From Dolichospermum sp. ST_sed8 (GTDB lineage: Bacteria; Cyanobacteriota; Cyanobacteriia; Cyanobacteriales; Nostocaceae): 34,728 nt of DNA. Shown here one piece after another: positions 27,001-34,710 of this stretch (its first letter is position 1; every line of letters begins with the position of its first letter). The notes beneath the pieces are model-generated. The model worked only from the letters and a program-made list of their open reading frames with translations, was not told where the DNA came from and did no database searches. The position numbers and the translations under genes were made by a program. Location: positions 1 to 34,728 of the forward strand of contig JAKOGY010000022.1 in the NCBI GenBank assembly GCA_028658405.1, given 5' to 3'.

Positions 27001-29488
27001 TAGCGGTGGAATTGGTGCGGAAGATGGGGTAGTTAATATATTTAATAGTACCATTACCAAGAACATTGCCACTAGTAACTATCAGAGTCCTGCTGGGGGA
27101 ATTGTCAATAATGGGAACAGAGCTTCTCTTAACCTCAAAAATACAATTGTTGCTGGAAATATAGGCGCAAATCCTAATATTTTGGGCAGCATAAATATCA
27201 ATAATAACAACTTAATTGGCGGTGACGCTAAACTCGGACCATTACAAGATAATGGCAATGGCATTTTTACCCATGCACTACTTAGCGGTAGCCCAGCAAT
27301 TAATGCAGGTAATAACGACTTAATTGCAACAGACATTTTTGATATTGATATTGATGGCAATGATACCGAAACTATCCCCTTTGATAACCGAGGTAGTGGA
27401 TATACACGAATTTCCGGTGGTACAGTTGATATCGGTGCATTTGAATTTCAACCCGTCCCTAACCTCAGTCTTAGTATTAATGACGTTACCTTAACTGAAG
27501 GCAACAGCGGTACAAAAAACGCCACCTTTACCGTCACCCTTTCCGGTGAAACCTTCCAACCAGTCACCGTTAATTATGCCACGGCTAATGGCACAGCTAC
27601 CGCAGGAAGTGACTACACAGCCACAACGGGAACATTAATCTTTAACGTTAACCCTGGAGAAACCAGTAAAAAAATTACCGTTCCTATACTTGGGGATACC
27701 TTGGTTGAAGGCAACGAGACCTTTTTTGTTAACCTAAGTAACCCTATCAACGCCAATATTGCCGATACTCAAGGGATAGCAACAATTACCAATGATGATT
27801 TCCCTGTCATTAACCTCAGCGCCAATCAAAGCATTGTCGAAGGTTTCACCAGTCCCCAAAACCTTAGTTATACCGTTACTCTTTCCAGCGCCAGCACTCA
27901 AACCATTACAGTCCAATATGCCACCGCTAACGGTACAGCCACAGCCGCCTCAGACTATACCAGCACCAGCGGAACTCTCACCTTTAACCCTGGTGTTACC
28001 AGTCAAGTCATCAATATTCCCATTCTCAATAATTCCATTAACGAAGCCAATGAAACCTTTACATTAACCCTGTCCTCTCCCACTAATGCCAACTTAGGTA
28101 CAACCAAAACTGTCACCACAACCATCACCGATACCCTCACCGCTGCCGTTACCACCACCCTACCAGCCAACGGAGAAAACCTGACTTTAACAGGAACAAT
28201 AGCTATAAACGGTACAGGTAACGCAGGTAATAACGTCATCATCGGTAACGCTGCTAATAATATTCTCAACGGTGCTTTAGGTATTGATACCCTAATTGGG
28301 GGAACTGGTAATGATATTTATCGTGTAGATACCACCACTGATATGATTACCGAAAATGTAGGAGGGGGAACAGATACCATTCAATCCAGTGTCACCTTTA
28401 GTCTTGCCACCTTACCCAACATCGAAAACCTGACTCTGCCAGGAACAGCCGCGATTAACGGGACTGGTAATGCTGGTAATAACGTCATCATCGGTAACGC
28501 TGCTAATAACAGCCTTGATGATAGTGCTGGTAACGACATTCTCAACGGTGGTTTAGGTCTTGATACCCTAATTGGGGGAATTGGTAACGATATCTATGTT
28601 GTAGATACCACCACTGACATCATCACGGAAAATGCCAATGAGGGAAGAGATACAATTCAATCTAGTGTCACCTTTAGTCTTGCCACCTTACCCAACATCG
28701 AAAACCTGACTCTGACAGAAACAGCCGCGATTAACGGGACTGGTAATGCAGGTAATAACGTCATTATCGGTAACGCTGCTAATAACATCCTTGATGGTGG
28801 CACTGGTAACGACATTTTCAACGGTGGTTTAGGTATTGATACCCTAATTGGTGGAACTGGTAACGATATTTATGTTGTAGATACCACCACTGACATCATC
28901 ACGGAAAATGCCAATGAGGGAAGAGATACAATTCAATCTAGTGTCACCTTTAGTCTTGCCACCTTACCCAACATCGAAAACCTGACTCTGACAGGAACAG
29001 CCGCGATTAACGGCACAGGTAATGCTGGTAATAATGTCCTCACTGGTAACGCTGCTAATAACATCCTTAGTGGTGGTTTAGGTAACGACATTCTCAACGG
29101 TGGTTTAGGTATTGATACCCTAATTGGGGGAATAGGAATTGATCGTTTTGACTACCGCAATTTAGCTAATTCCGTCTTTAATAGCGTTGATGTGATTACC
29201 GACTTTAATGCTAATGCTAGTAATGATTTATTCTTGGTTACGACGGCACGATCAGTATTCTCTAATGCCGGAAATGTGACAACATTTGATATAACAGGCA
29301 TGACAACCAATTTAACTACTGTTAATTTTGGCGCTAATGCTGCTGCTCAATTCACCTTTGGTCGTCGTACCTTTGTGGCCATTAATGATGCTACAGCCGG
29401 ATTTAGTGGTACTACTGATGCCATCGTTGAGGTAACAGGTTTAATTGGCACTCTGGGAATTGGTAACTTTACAACTACCTTGGTTTAG
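24029..29488 (+). CDS. giant RTX surface protein with beta-helix, Calx-beta and bluetail domains
   Basis: Probably an extracellular, calcium-binding protein of 1819 residues. An N-terminal domain (about 1-165) has a protease-like LLEEIGHFVD stretch but lacks the HExxH first histidine. Two modules follow: a right-handed beta-helix with choice-of-anchor Q ending (about 169-620), then a Calx-beta domain (about 627-737); a second helix (about 753-1140), then two Calx-beta domains (about 1144-1369). RTX calcium repeats (GGTGND, GGLGND) fill about 1390-1705. The C terminus is a bluetail-type domain (about 1707-1819, with DAIVEVTGLIGTLGIGNF). There is no signal peptide, so type I secretion is likely. 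The two helix modules are paralogous. Confidence 0.92.
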   Translation: MNTVLNPLLTQTYNKLSTFAGSDNFWNLFDTTFGTQYNRSTAEILRLQWLSGDFSQLPQIEILDNSTLANANGAYAGSTNKIYLSANFIATSTPEAISAVLLEEIGHFVDAQINQTDTLGDEGEKFSALVRGQNLTTQELTRINIENDWANITVDGNQLSVEQAAPIVLTVTTTADQNDGSATGGLSLRDAILIANANTTNDYIINLTGGQTYSLSIKNTAALNDGGDEQAAVRGDLDILAGGKITIKSVGTQKAIIDATNLKTSFASGFGDSAIDVKDNAYLILNGVTITGASVGAVWIGTNSTAEISNSLITNNEITVASAGSESNQDGSGIANYGTLLLKDSTISNNKAARDGGGIFNAGTSTITNTTISGNIANRHGGGIYNGDEYYQNNVVLSITNTTVSGNSANGIGGGIFNREIAYLNNSTITNNTADLDSNSGSTGGEIYYFKSYNGSTTGTVNIDSNSDSTGGGIYNLNIDSSIFSVPYFPGTIYAKNTIIAGNFGTPNNSNGDIYGPINGNNYNLIGNTTGSSGTIGTGTDLVNSNILLGTLQNNGSKNQTHALLDGSLAINAGNNSLISLDTNDIDGDGNTTETIPFDQRGTGFSRIANNRVDIGAFEFQGIPSPFITINNISIIEGNSGTKTGTVTVNLNAASLQTVTVNYTTANNTAISGIDYTTTSGQLSFAPGETTKTINVNILGDNIAEANKSFFVNLSNPTNSFLYQTNVQGIVTITDDEPHPIILGSNSIPNPAITLTVNTTTDQNDGSATNGLSLRDAILIANADTTNDYIINLTGGTTYKLTAFSLTDTKGGDLDVLGNVTIQSTGTEPATIDASGLTNPDRVFQVSNYLNLGNIVVTGGSTSGAGGGIHIGQNATASLFNTTVKNNSSSSTGGGIFNSGLMVLLNSTVADNKSVNSLGGIYNSGQAILLGTTIKNNRAKSGGGVSNDGTLTISNSTIYNNTAEYFGGGIYQNAGTLSLINSTISENYGYYSGGIGAEDGVVNIFNSTITKNIATSNYQSPAGGIVNNGNRASLNLKNTIVAGNIGANPNILGSININNNNLIGGDAKLGPLQDNGNGIFTHALLSGSPAINAGNNDLIATDIFDIDIDGNDTETIPFDNRGSGYTRISGGTVDIGAFEFQPVPNLSLSINDVTLTEGNSGTKNATFTVTLSGETFQPVTVNYATANGTATAGSDYTATTGTLIFNVNPGETSKKITVPILGDTLVEGNETFFVNLSNPINANIADTQGIATITNDDFPVINLSANQSIVEGFTSPQNLSYTVTLSSASTQTITVQYATANGTATAASDYTSTSGTLTFNPGVTSQVINIPILNNSINEANETFTLTLSSPTNANLGTTKTVTTTITDTLTAAVTTTLPANGENLTLTGTIAINGTGNAGNNVIIGNAANNILNGALGIDTLIGGTGNDIYRVDTTTDMITENVGGGTDTIQSSVTFSLATLPNIENLTLPGTAAINGTGNAGNNVIIGNAANNSLDDSAGNDILNGGLGLDTLIGGIGNDIYVVDTTTDIITENANEGRDTIQSSVTFSLATLPNIENLTLTETAAINGTGNAGNNVIIGNAANNILDGGTGNDIFNGGLGIDTLIGGTGNDIYVVDTTTDIITENANEGRDTIQSSVTFSLATLPNIENLTLTGTAAINGTGNAGNNVLTGNAANNILSGGLGNDILNGGLGIDTLIGGIGIDRFDYRNLANSVFNSVDVITDFNANASNDLFLVTTARSVFSNAGNVTTFDITGMTTNLTTVNFGANAAAQFTFGRRTFVAINDATAGFSGTTDAIVEVTGLIGTLGIGNFTTTLV
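28190..29130 (+). repeat. in-gene RTX repeat units of 249 and 276 bp
   Basis: The RTX region is made of tandem DNA units. Equivalent points lie 249 bases apart for the first pair and 276 bases apart for the next two; the difference is exactly nine residues, one RTX nonapeptide. The second and third units are identical over about 120 bases, which points to recent duplication or gene conversion. Confidence 0.85.
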
Positions 29489-29516
29489 ATTTTCGTAGTA
29501 CACACAAGTGATTGAA

Positions 29517-29713
29517 TCGCCCCCTAACCCCCCAAAATTCAAGACTTGGGAAGGCAGACAAGGTGACAAGGGAGGAAAACCGGACAAACGAATGGATGAT
29601 TGGTAACAAAACAACCCATAAACCGAGTATTCTGTGGATAAAATCCTCCTTGTCTACTATCCTTCCTTGTCATCAGTTGGTCTTGCCCCAAAATTGGGGG
29701 ATTTAGGGGGCGA
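29517..29713. repeat. MITE-like element with 23-bp inverted ends
   Basis: The left end starts TCGCCCCCTAA and includes CCCCCCAAAATT (29517-29539); the right end AAAATTGGGGG...TAGGGGGCGA (29690-29713) is its near-perfect complement. The ends enclose about 150 bases with further weak inverted similarity (GACAAGG/CCTTGTC). No ORF and no target-site copy was established. Confidence 0.5.
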
Positions 29714-29745
29714 AATAGGCCGAAATGAAGAAAGGGGGGAACTAG

Positions 29746-29798
29746 AGTCGGTTTTAACCGACTTTAGCTATCAGACAGGGAATTTATTCCCTGGATTC
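29746..29798. repeat. 53-bp direct repeat, right flank of the RTX gene
   Basis: Partner of 23699-23751, same orientation, one mismatch. It lies 258 bases after the giant protein's stop. Confidence 0.9.
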
Positions 29799-30126
29799 TG
29801 GATTCTGGATTCTTTGAACCCACATTCCGCACCCTTAAATATCACACCCCAAGAAAACCGATACATTTAGGAACGCAAATTTAATAACCTGCAATTCTGA
29901 GTTAACGTGGAATGGTGCGTTACGCTGTCGCTAACACACCCTACTTTTGCAATTTATTTACACCGATTTCCAATCATACAAGGTACATCTTAGCCCCCTC
30001 ATCGCTTGCACCGGAGGGGGTTGGGGGTGGGGTTCTTGTTCCAGGTTTGATGACAATTTGCTGTAATTCACATTCCTTAGTACATTAGAACAGTACAAAA
30101 TTTAGCTTCTGAGGGTTGCCACTTTT

Positions 30127-30813
30127 TCAGCAAGCCCTAAATAATAACTCTGTGACTGCTGTTAAAGCTTTGAGTCCTTTTAATGAACCAGTAATTAGTC
30201 TTATTCCTGCTAGGGGTTGACGAATTAATTCCCAAGCCAAGGGTAAAGGTTGCAATGAACCATCTGCACTAATGGCTGATGTGATATTTGGGATATCATG
30301 ATGAGCATCATCGCTGACTACTCGCAGTATAGCTACTTGTACCTTTGGCAACTCTTGGAAAAATTCTAGGAATGGGTATCCTTCCATATCTACAACCTCA
30401 GCGCCAGATTGTTGATGTAAGTGATGTTTTTCTTTGGCTGTACTTATGATGCGTTGGCTACGCCCGCCGCAGGCATCGCTCGTTAATCCTTTGACTAAAG
30501 ATACATGATCCCCAAGTTGATTATGTATATCTGCGGTAAATGAATTATGACATTCTTGCAGATTTCCTTGATAAAAGCAATTTTGATATAAAACAATATC
30601 TCCAACCTGATAATTTTGGCTCAAACTACCACATAAACCCATCATTAGAATGCGATTCTCTTCGTTATGGGTTAATTGTTGTAAATATTGCCGCACAGGT
30701 TCGATTCCCATTGGCATCGCTAATACTTGGGGTGAAGAACTGGTAACGCGACCTAATCCGCGACAGACGGCTTGATATTCTGCTCCCTGGGGGACTAAGA
30801 TCAAAGTTGACAT
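30127..30813 (-). CDS. nucleoside phosphorylase family protein, possibly HpnG-like
   Basis: A 228-residue member of the PNP/MTA-SAH nucleosidase family. The base-binding region GLCGSLS (about 59-65), the EVVDMEGYPF block with the key Glu (about 139-148) and the catalytic-type Asp in RVVSDDA (about 164-170) are visible. HpnG (adenine removal from adenosylhopane) is a candidate because hopanoid genes lie 10 kb away; MTA/SAH nucleosidase is the alternative. Oddity: codons about 112-122 (DACGGRSQR) come from a dispersed genomic repeat inserted in frame. It starts at ATG and is divergent from the RND gene. Confidence 0.8.
   Translation of the reverse strand: MSTLILVPQGAEYQAVCRGLGRVTSSSPQVLAMPMGIEPVRQYLQQLTHNEENRILMMGLCGSLSQNYQVGDIVLYQNCFYQGNLQECHNSFTADIHNQLGDHVSLVKGLTSDACGGRSQRIISTAKEKHHLHQQSGAEVVDMEGYPFLEFFQELPKVQVAILRVVSDDAHHDIPNITSAISADGSLQPLPLAWELIRQPLAGIRLITGSLKGLKALTAVTELLFRAC
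30446..30483. repeat. dispersed repeat inside the phosphorylase gene
   Basis: The segment reads GCGATGCCTGCGGCGGGCG on the coding strand and continues TAGCCAACGC. I know this as a common intergenic repeat of Nostoc-type genomes. It keeps the frame and adds roughly 7-8 residues at about residue 114. Confidence 0.65.
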
Positions 30814-30979
30814 AAAAATAGGAAATCAGATAACTACATACAGATTATGGTGTTGCTTAGAACACCTTAGCTAAATTAACCATAGCCATTTTCCTCTGAG
30901 AAGTTCTATACTAACCTGTCAGTTGTCAGTTATAAAAAAACCGATGACTAATGACCAATGACTAAGATAATTTTATCAG

Positions 30980-33814
30980 ATGGTACAAACCAATAAATCA
31001 GAATCTGCACGCGAAAGCTTCAATATTTCCAAATTAGCAATTAAGTTTTCTTGGTTGACGGTGTGTTTTTGGATAGGGATAGCGGTAGCTGGTATCCTTG
31101 CCTTCAGTTCCCTCAAATATGCCTTATTTCCAGATATTACCTTTCCCGTAGTGGTGGTAAGTGTTCAAGCACCCTTAAACAATGCCTTAGATACGGAAGA
31201 AAAACTGACTAAACCACTGGAGGAAAGTCTAAAATCACTAGCAGGACTTGAGGATATTCGTTCATCAACTTATCCTGGTCAAACGGCTGTTAGTCTATCT
31301 TTCGTTGTTGGTACTAATTTAGAAACTGCCACTAACAAAATTTCTCAAGTAGTCAATCGCCTAAATTTACCCAAGGATGCAAATAAAAAAATCATCCCTT
31401 TGAATCTGAATGAATCAGCCGCTGTCAGCTATGCGATTGAAAGTGCATCTGGGAAGATTGATAATTTACAACAACTAGCAAAAGATAAAATTATTCCAGC
31501 GATCGCTAAAATACCAGGAGTGCTAAAAGTATCTCTATTAGGAGATGGTAACAATGCACTACCCCAAACAAGGAGTCAGCAACGTAGGGGCGCAGGGCCT
31601 GCGCCCATGAGTCAGAAAGCAGAAAAAGGGCCTGCGCCCATCAGTCAGAAAGAAGAAAAAAGGGAAAATGCTTTATTACCCCCAGTGGGAACATTAATCA
31701 GGTTTAATGGTAAAGACGCTTTAGCCTTTCAGGTAATTAAAAAAGGTGATGCTAATACATTAGAAGTAGTTAGTCGGGTAGAAAAAGAAGTCCAACAGCT
31801 AAGGTCTAGCTTAAAAGATGTCACCCTCACCTTAGCTGCTACCCAAGCAGAATATATTCGCAATGCCACCCATTCCACCATAGATGCACTGATAGAAGCA
31901 ATTGTCCTGTCGGTAGTTGTTATATTTCCCTTTTTATGGAATTGGCAAGCCACCCTAATTTCTGCTTTAGCTATTCCTATATCTTTGTTAGGGACATTTA
32001 TCGTTATGGCGATATATGGCTTTAACTTAGAAACTATCACCCTGTTAGCATTAGCCTTGGTAATTGGCTCAATAGTTGATGATGCCATAGTTGATGTTGA
32101 AAACATCATGCGGCATATTGAAGAAGGGAAAACCCCCCGCGAAGCCGCCCTGATAGCCACTAATGAAATTGGTTTAACTGTCACCGCAGCCACTTTGACA
32201 GCGGTAGCAGTATTTTTACCTATCGGTTTAATGGGTGGAGTCATTGGTCAGTTTTTCAAACCCTTTGGGATTACCGTTTCCGCTGCTATGCTGACATCTT
32301 TGTTAGTGGCACGGACGTTATCACCAGTCTTAGCTATTTACTGGCTCAAAGCTAAACCATCCAATTCTCCCCAGAAACAAAGTAAAATTTGGCTAGAATT
32401 TGATCAAGCTTACCGGAACTTGTTAGCCTGGTCATTGAAGCACCGCTTGATAGTTGTTGGTTTGGCTGTAGGTAGTTTCATTGCTGGTATCGCCCTGATT
32501 CCCCTGATTCCCAAAGGGTTTATTCCCAAACTCGACCGAGGAGAATTTAATATTGTTTATACTGCTCCTTTACCTAGTTTTCCTGCGGATCTTGCACCAG
32601 GGGTGCCAGGAGGACAAGGAAAACCAGGAGGACAACCAGGAGAACCGGGACAAAAAGATAAATTAGGAAATTCGTCTTTGTCTGCTGCGGCTTTAGCTGC
32701 TTCATCATCTTCTATTCCCATTCCTAATCCTTTAAATGATTCTTTGGATGTTGCTAAGAAACTGGAAGAAGTAGTGAGGAAGTCTCCCGCAGTGGCAACG
32801 GTGTTTACTACTGTGGGTTCTCGTGAAGGTGAGCCAAACAAAGGTACGCTGTACGTTAAGCTCAAAGCAGAGCGAGAAGTACAAACGGCGGAAGTACAAG
32901 ACCAACTTCGCGCTGCTTTGCCAAAATTGGCAGGTGTAACTACAAGTGTAGAAGATATTCAGTTTGTAGATACAGGTGGGCAAAAACCTCTGCAAATAGC
33001 TTTACAGGGTAATGATCTCAAGGCTTTGACTACAGCAGCTAAAGCTATTAAAGCCCGAATTGAGAAAATATCTGGTTTTGCTGATGTGACTATTACAGGT
33101 GCATCTTATCAACAAGACGCGATTTTACAAATTGAACGTTTGAATAATCAGCGAGTAGTTTATATCGGTGCTAATCTGGGTCAAAATTTAACTTTAGGTA
33201 ATGCAACTGATCAGGTAGTAGCTGAGGCTAAAGCTGTTATACCTGCGGGTGTTTCTTTGAATTTAGGGGGAGATTCTGCCCGTCAGAATGAAGTTTTTGG
33301 TAGTTTCGGCACAACTTTGGGATTATCGGCACTTTGTATTATTGTGGTGCTGATTTGGTTGTTTAAAAGTTGGGTAGACCCCATAGTTATTGGTCTTTCT
33401 TTACCTTTAGCCGTGGTTGGGGCGTTGCTGGCACTGTTATTGACCAAGAGTGATTTTGGGATGATATCTCTGATTGGTTTTGTGTTTTTGCTGGGGATTA
33501 CTAACAAAAATGCCATCTTAATCGTAGATTACATTAACCAGTTACGGGATTCTGGACTAGAACGAACTGAAGCAATTCTCAAAGCCGGTCCTGTACGTTT
33601 GCGCCCCATTATGATGACTACAGCCGCGACAATTTTGGGAATGGTTCCCATTGCTTTGGGCTTAGGTGCGGGTTCGGAATTGCGATCGCCTATGGCTGTA
33701 TCTATTGCTGGTGGTTTAGTAAGTTCAACTATTCTCAGTTTATTTGTTGTTCCGGTATTCTACGCGATTTTAGATGATTGGTTTCCTAGAAAGAAGGTGA
33801 CAAGTAACAAGTGA
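30980..33814 (+). CDS. RND efflux permease, AcrB-like
   Basis: Inner-membrane proton-driven exporter of 944 residues, shorter than the usual 1030-1050. TM1 is at about 28-48. The proton-relay Asp pair sits in GSIVDDAIVDVENI at about 363, and the TM10 lysine in LLGITNKNAIL at about 842. The two periplasmic loops are reduced. Two odd in-frame segments occur: about 195-236, rich in GAGPAPMSQK-type sequence derived from intergenic GGGCGCAGG repeats, and about 537-580, a collagen-like Gly-Pro-Gln run followed by Ala/Ser. No adaptor (HlyD-type) gene is next to it, so its partner is elsewhere. It starts at ATG. Confidence 0.9.
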   Translation: MVQTNKSESARESFNISKLAIKFSWLTVCFWIGIAVAGILAFSSLKYALFPDITFPVVVVSVQAPLNNALDTEEKLTKPLEESLKSLAGLEDIRSSTYPGQTAVSLSFVVGTNLETATNKISQVVNRLNLPKDANKKIIPLNLNESAAVSYAIESASGKIDNLQQLAKDKIIPAIAKIPGVLKVSLLGDGNNALPQTRSQQRRGAGPAPMSQKAEKGPAPISQKEEKRENALLPPVGTLIRFNGKDALAFQVIKKGDANTLEVVSRVEKEVQQLRSSLKDVTLTLAATQAEYIRNATHSTIDALIEAIVLSVVVIFPFLWNWQATLISALAIPISLLGTFIVMAIYGFNLETITLLALALVIGSIVDDAIVDVENIMRHIEEGKTPREAALIATNEIGLTVTAATLTAVAVFLPIGLMGGVIGQFFKPFGITVSAAMLTSLLVARTLSPVLAIYWLKAKPSNSPQKQSKIWLEFDQAYRNLLAWSLKHRLIVVGLAVGSFIAGIALIPLIPKGFIPKLDRGEFNIVYTAPLPSFPADLAPGVPGGQGKPGGQPGEPGQKDKLGNSSLSAAALAASSSSIPIPNPLNDSLDVAKKLEEVVRKSPAVATVFTTVGSREGEPNKGTLYVKLKAEREVQTAEVQDQLRAALPKLAGVTTSVEDIQFVDTGGQKPLQIALQGNDLKALTTAAKAIKARIEKISGFADVTITGASYQQDAILQIERLNNQRVVYIGANLGQNLTLGNATDQVVAEAKAVIPAGVSLNLGGDSARQNEVFGSFGTTLGLSALCIIVVLIWLFKSWVDPIVIGLSLPLAVVGALLALLLTKSDFGMISLIGFVFLLGITNKNAILIVDYINQLRDSGLERTEAILKAGPVRLRPIMMTTAATILGMVPIALGLGAGSELRSPMAVSIAGGLVSSTILSLFVVPVFYAILDDWFPRKKVTSNK
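31582..31637. repeat. GGGCGCAGG palindromic repeats inside the RND gene
   Basis: A full palindrome GGGGCGCAGG-GCCTGCGCCC and, about 30 bases on, a second partial copy (GGGCCTGCGCCCA), both read in frame. The intergenic relative is at 11686-11704. Confidence 0.8.
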
Positions 33815-33826
33815 TTTTCATTGAAG

Positions 33827-34026
33827 AAGGGAACAGGGAACAGGGAATAGGGAATAGGGAATAGGGAATAGGGAATAGGGAATAGTTTTTCCTATTTCGG
33901 TATTCAGTGAACTGGGAGTAAAAGACCCCAACTTCTATAAGTGGCGTGTTTCAGGTGGGTCTAAATCCCCCCTTTGTGTTACTCCGGTGTTCACTGTTCA
34001 CTGTTCCCTGTTCCCTGTTCCCTGTT
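33827..34026. repeat. complementary GGGAACA / TGTTCCC tandem arrays between convergent genes
   Basis: GGGAACAGGGAACAGGGAA (about 33827-33845) leads into AGGGAAT octamers up to about 33884. The complementary TTCCCTGTTCCCTGTTCCC array lies near 34001-34025. Together they can form a long hairpin between the RND gene and the convergent Uma2 gene, perhaps a two-way terminator. Confidence 0.7.
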
Positions 34027-34052
34027 TGCTCTTTAATATTACCTCAATGATA

Positions 34053-34646
34053 TTATTTTTCTATTCCTTTCAAAAACTTAGTTCTAGCCGTAATAATTGA
34101 AGGCATTAAAACACAATTTACTAATAAATTAATATCTAAATCTGGGAATAATTCACTTTGATTAATTTGCTCATAGTTATCATTTTTGAGATGATATAGA
34201 GACAGTTGATTATTTTCCCAAAACCAAACTTCAGGAATATTAAAACGTTTGTATTTTTCTAGCTTGTCAATACTGCCACTGGTAATATTAACTTCAATCG
34301 CTAAATCAGGATTTTCCTTCTTTTCACCAATATAATAAGATTCATCAGGTTCAAAAGCAGCACTCTTTTCTTTTGCACGACGAGTAGCACTACCGACTGG
34401 GATAATATTTATACCTATTTCACAAGAGTATAATTCTACAAGAAAGCCAAGAATACTCTTAATCATTTCATGTTGTTCACCCACTGTCATAAATTCAATG
34501 TACCCATCAAGATAAGTTATCCGCAAATTTCCTGCATCTGCGGTTAAGGCTTCTATTTTCTCCAATTCTTCCCAAGTGTAATAACCAGGTAAGACAAATC
34601 GCTGTTCAGCAATTGCGGTAATTTTATCTAAGGTTAGGGGAGTCAT
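34053..34646 (-). CDS. Uma2-family (DUF820) putative nuclease
   Basis: A 197-residue PD-(D/E)XK-like protein of the Uma2 family, which is greatly expanded in cyanobacteria. The order YLDGYIEFM (about 45-53), FEPDESYYI (about 97-105), PDLAIEVNI (about 112-120) and the lysine of the SGSIDKLEKY helix (about 124-133) matches the predicted active site. Family function is not settled; nuclease activity is predicted. Unusual: its ATG is the terminal ATG of an RNA-like module (34643-34710) seen also at 12216-12293. Confidence 0.9.
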   Translation of the reverse strand: MTPLTLDKITAIAEQRFVLPGYYTWEELEKIEALTADAGNLRITYLDGYIEFMTVGEQHEMIKSILGFLVELYSCEIGINIIPVGSATRRAKEKSAAFEPDESYYIGEKKENPDLAIEVNITSGSIDKLEKYKRFNIPEVWFWENNQLSLYHLKNDNYEQINQSELFPDLDINLLVNCVLMPSIITARTKFLKGIEK

Positions 34647-34710
34647 AAGACCTCGCGGTATGCGGGAAACTCAGTGTCTTTAGACCTGAGAGGGAAGCGA
34701 CACGGGCGGT
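34643..34710 (-). promoter_or_regulatory. HEARO-type RNA 3' module forming the Uma2 leader
   Basis: Read on the minus strand, this matches 12216-12293. It has CGTGTCGCTTCCCTCTCAGG, a stem-loop with TCTAAAGA, CTGAGTTTCCC, TACCG, and an end CTTATGA, whose ATG is the Uma2 start. In the stem, G-C at 12216-12293 is replaced by T-A here on both sides, a compensatory change. The module continues toward or past the window end. Confidence 0.65.

Larger units (their letters stand above)
29489..30126. other. repeat-filled intergenic region without a gene
   Basis: It holds an inverted-repeat element (29517-29713), the right 53-bp repeat (29746-29798), a GGTGCGTTACGC-type palindrome (about 29911-29943) and a GCCCCCTC...GAGGGGG hairpin (about 29992-30030). 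ORFs in it are made of repeats. Confidence 0.6.

Noticed and set aside
29512-29870. Two overlapping ORFs of 64 and 78 residues after the giant protein gene
   Set aside because: They are built from the inverted-repeat element and the 53-bp repeat; no protein features.
30690-30710. GGTTCGATTCC, resembling a tRNA T-arm
   Set aside because: It lies inside the phosphorylase coding region and no acceptor or anticodon stem can be built around it.
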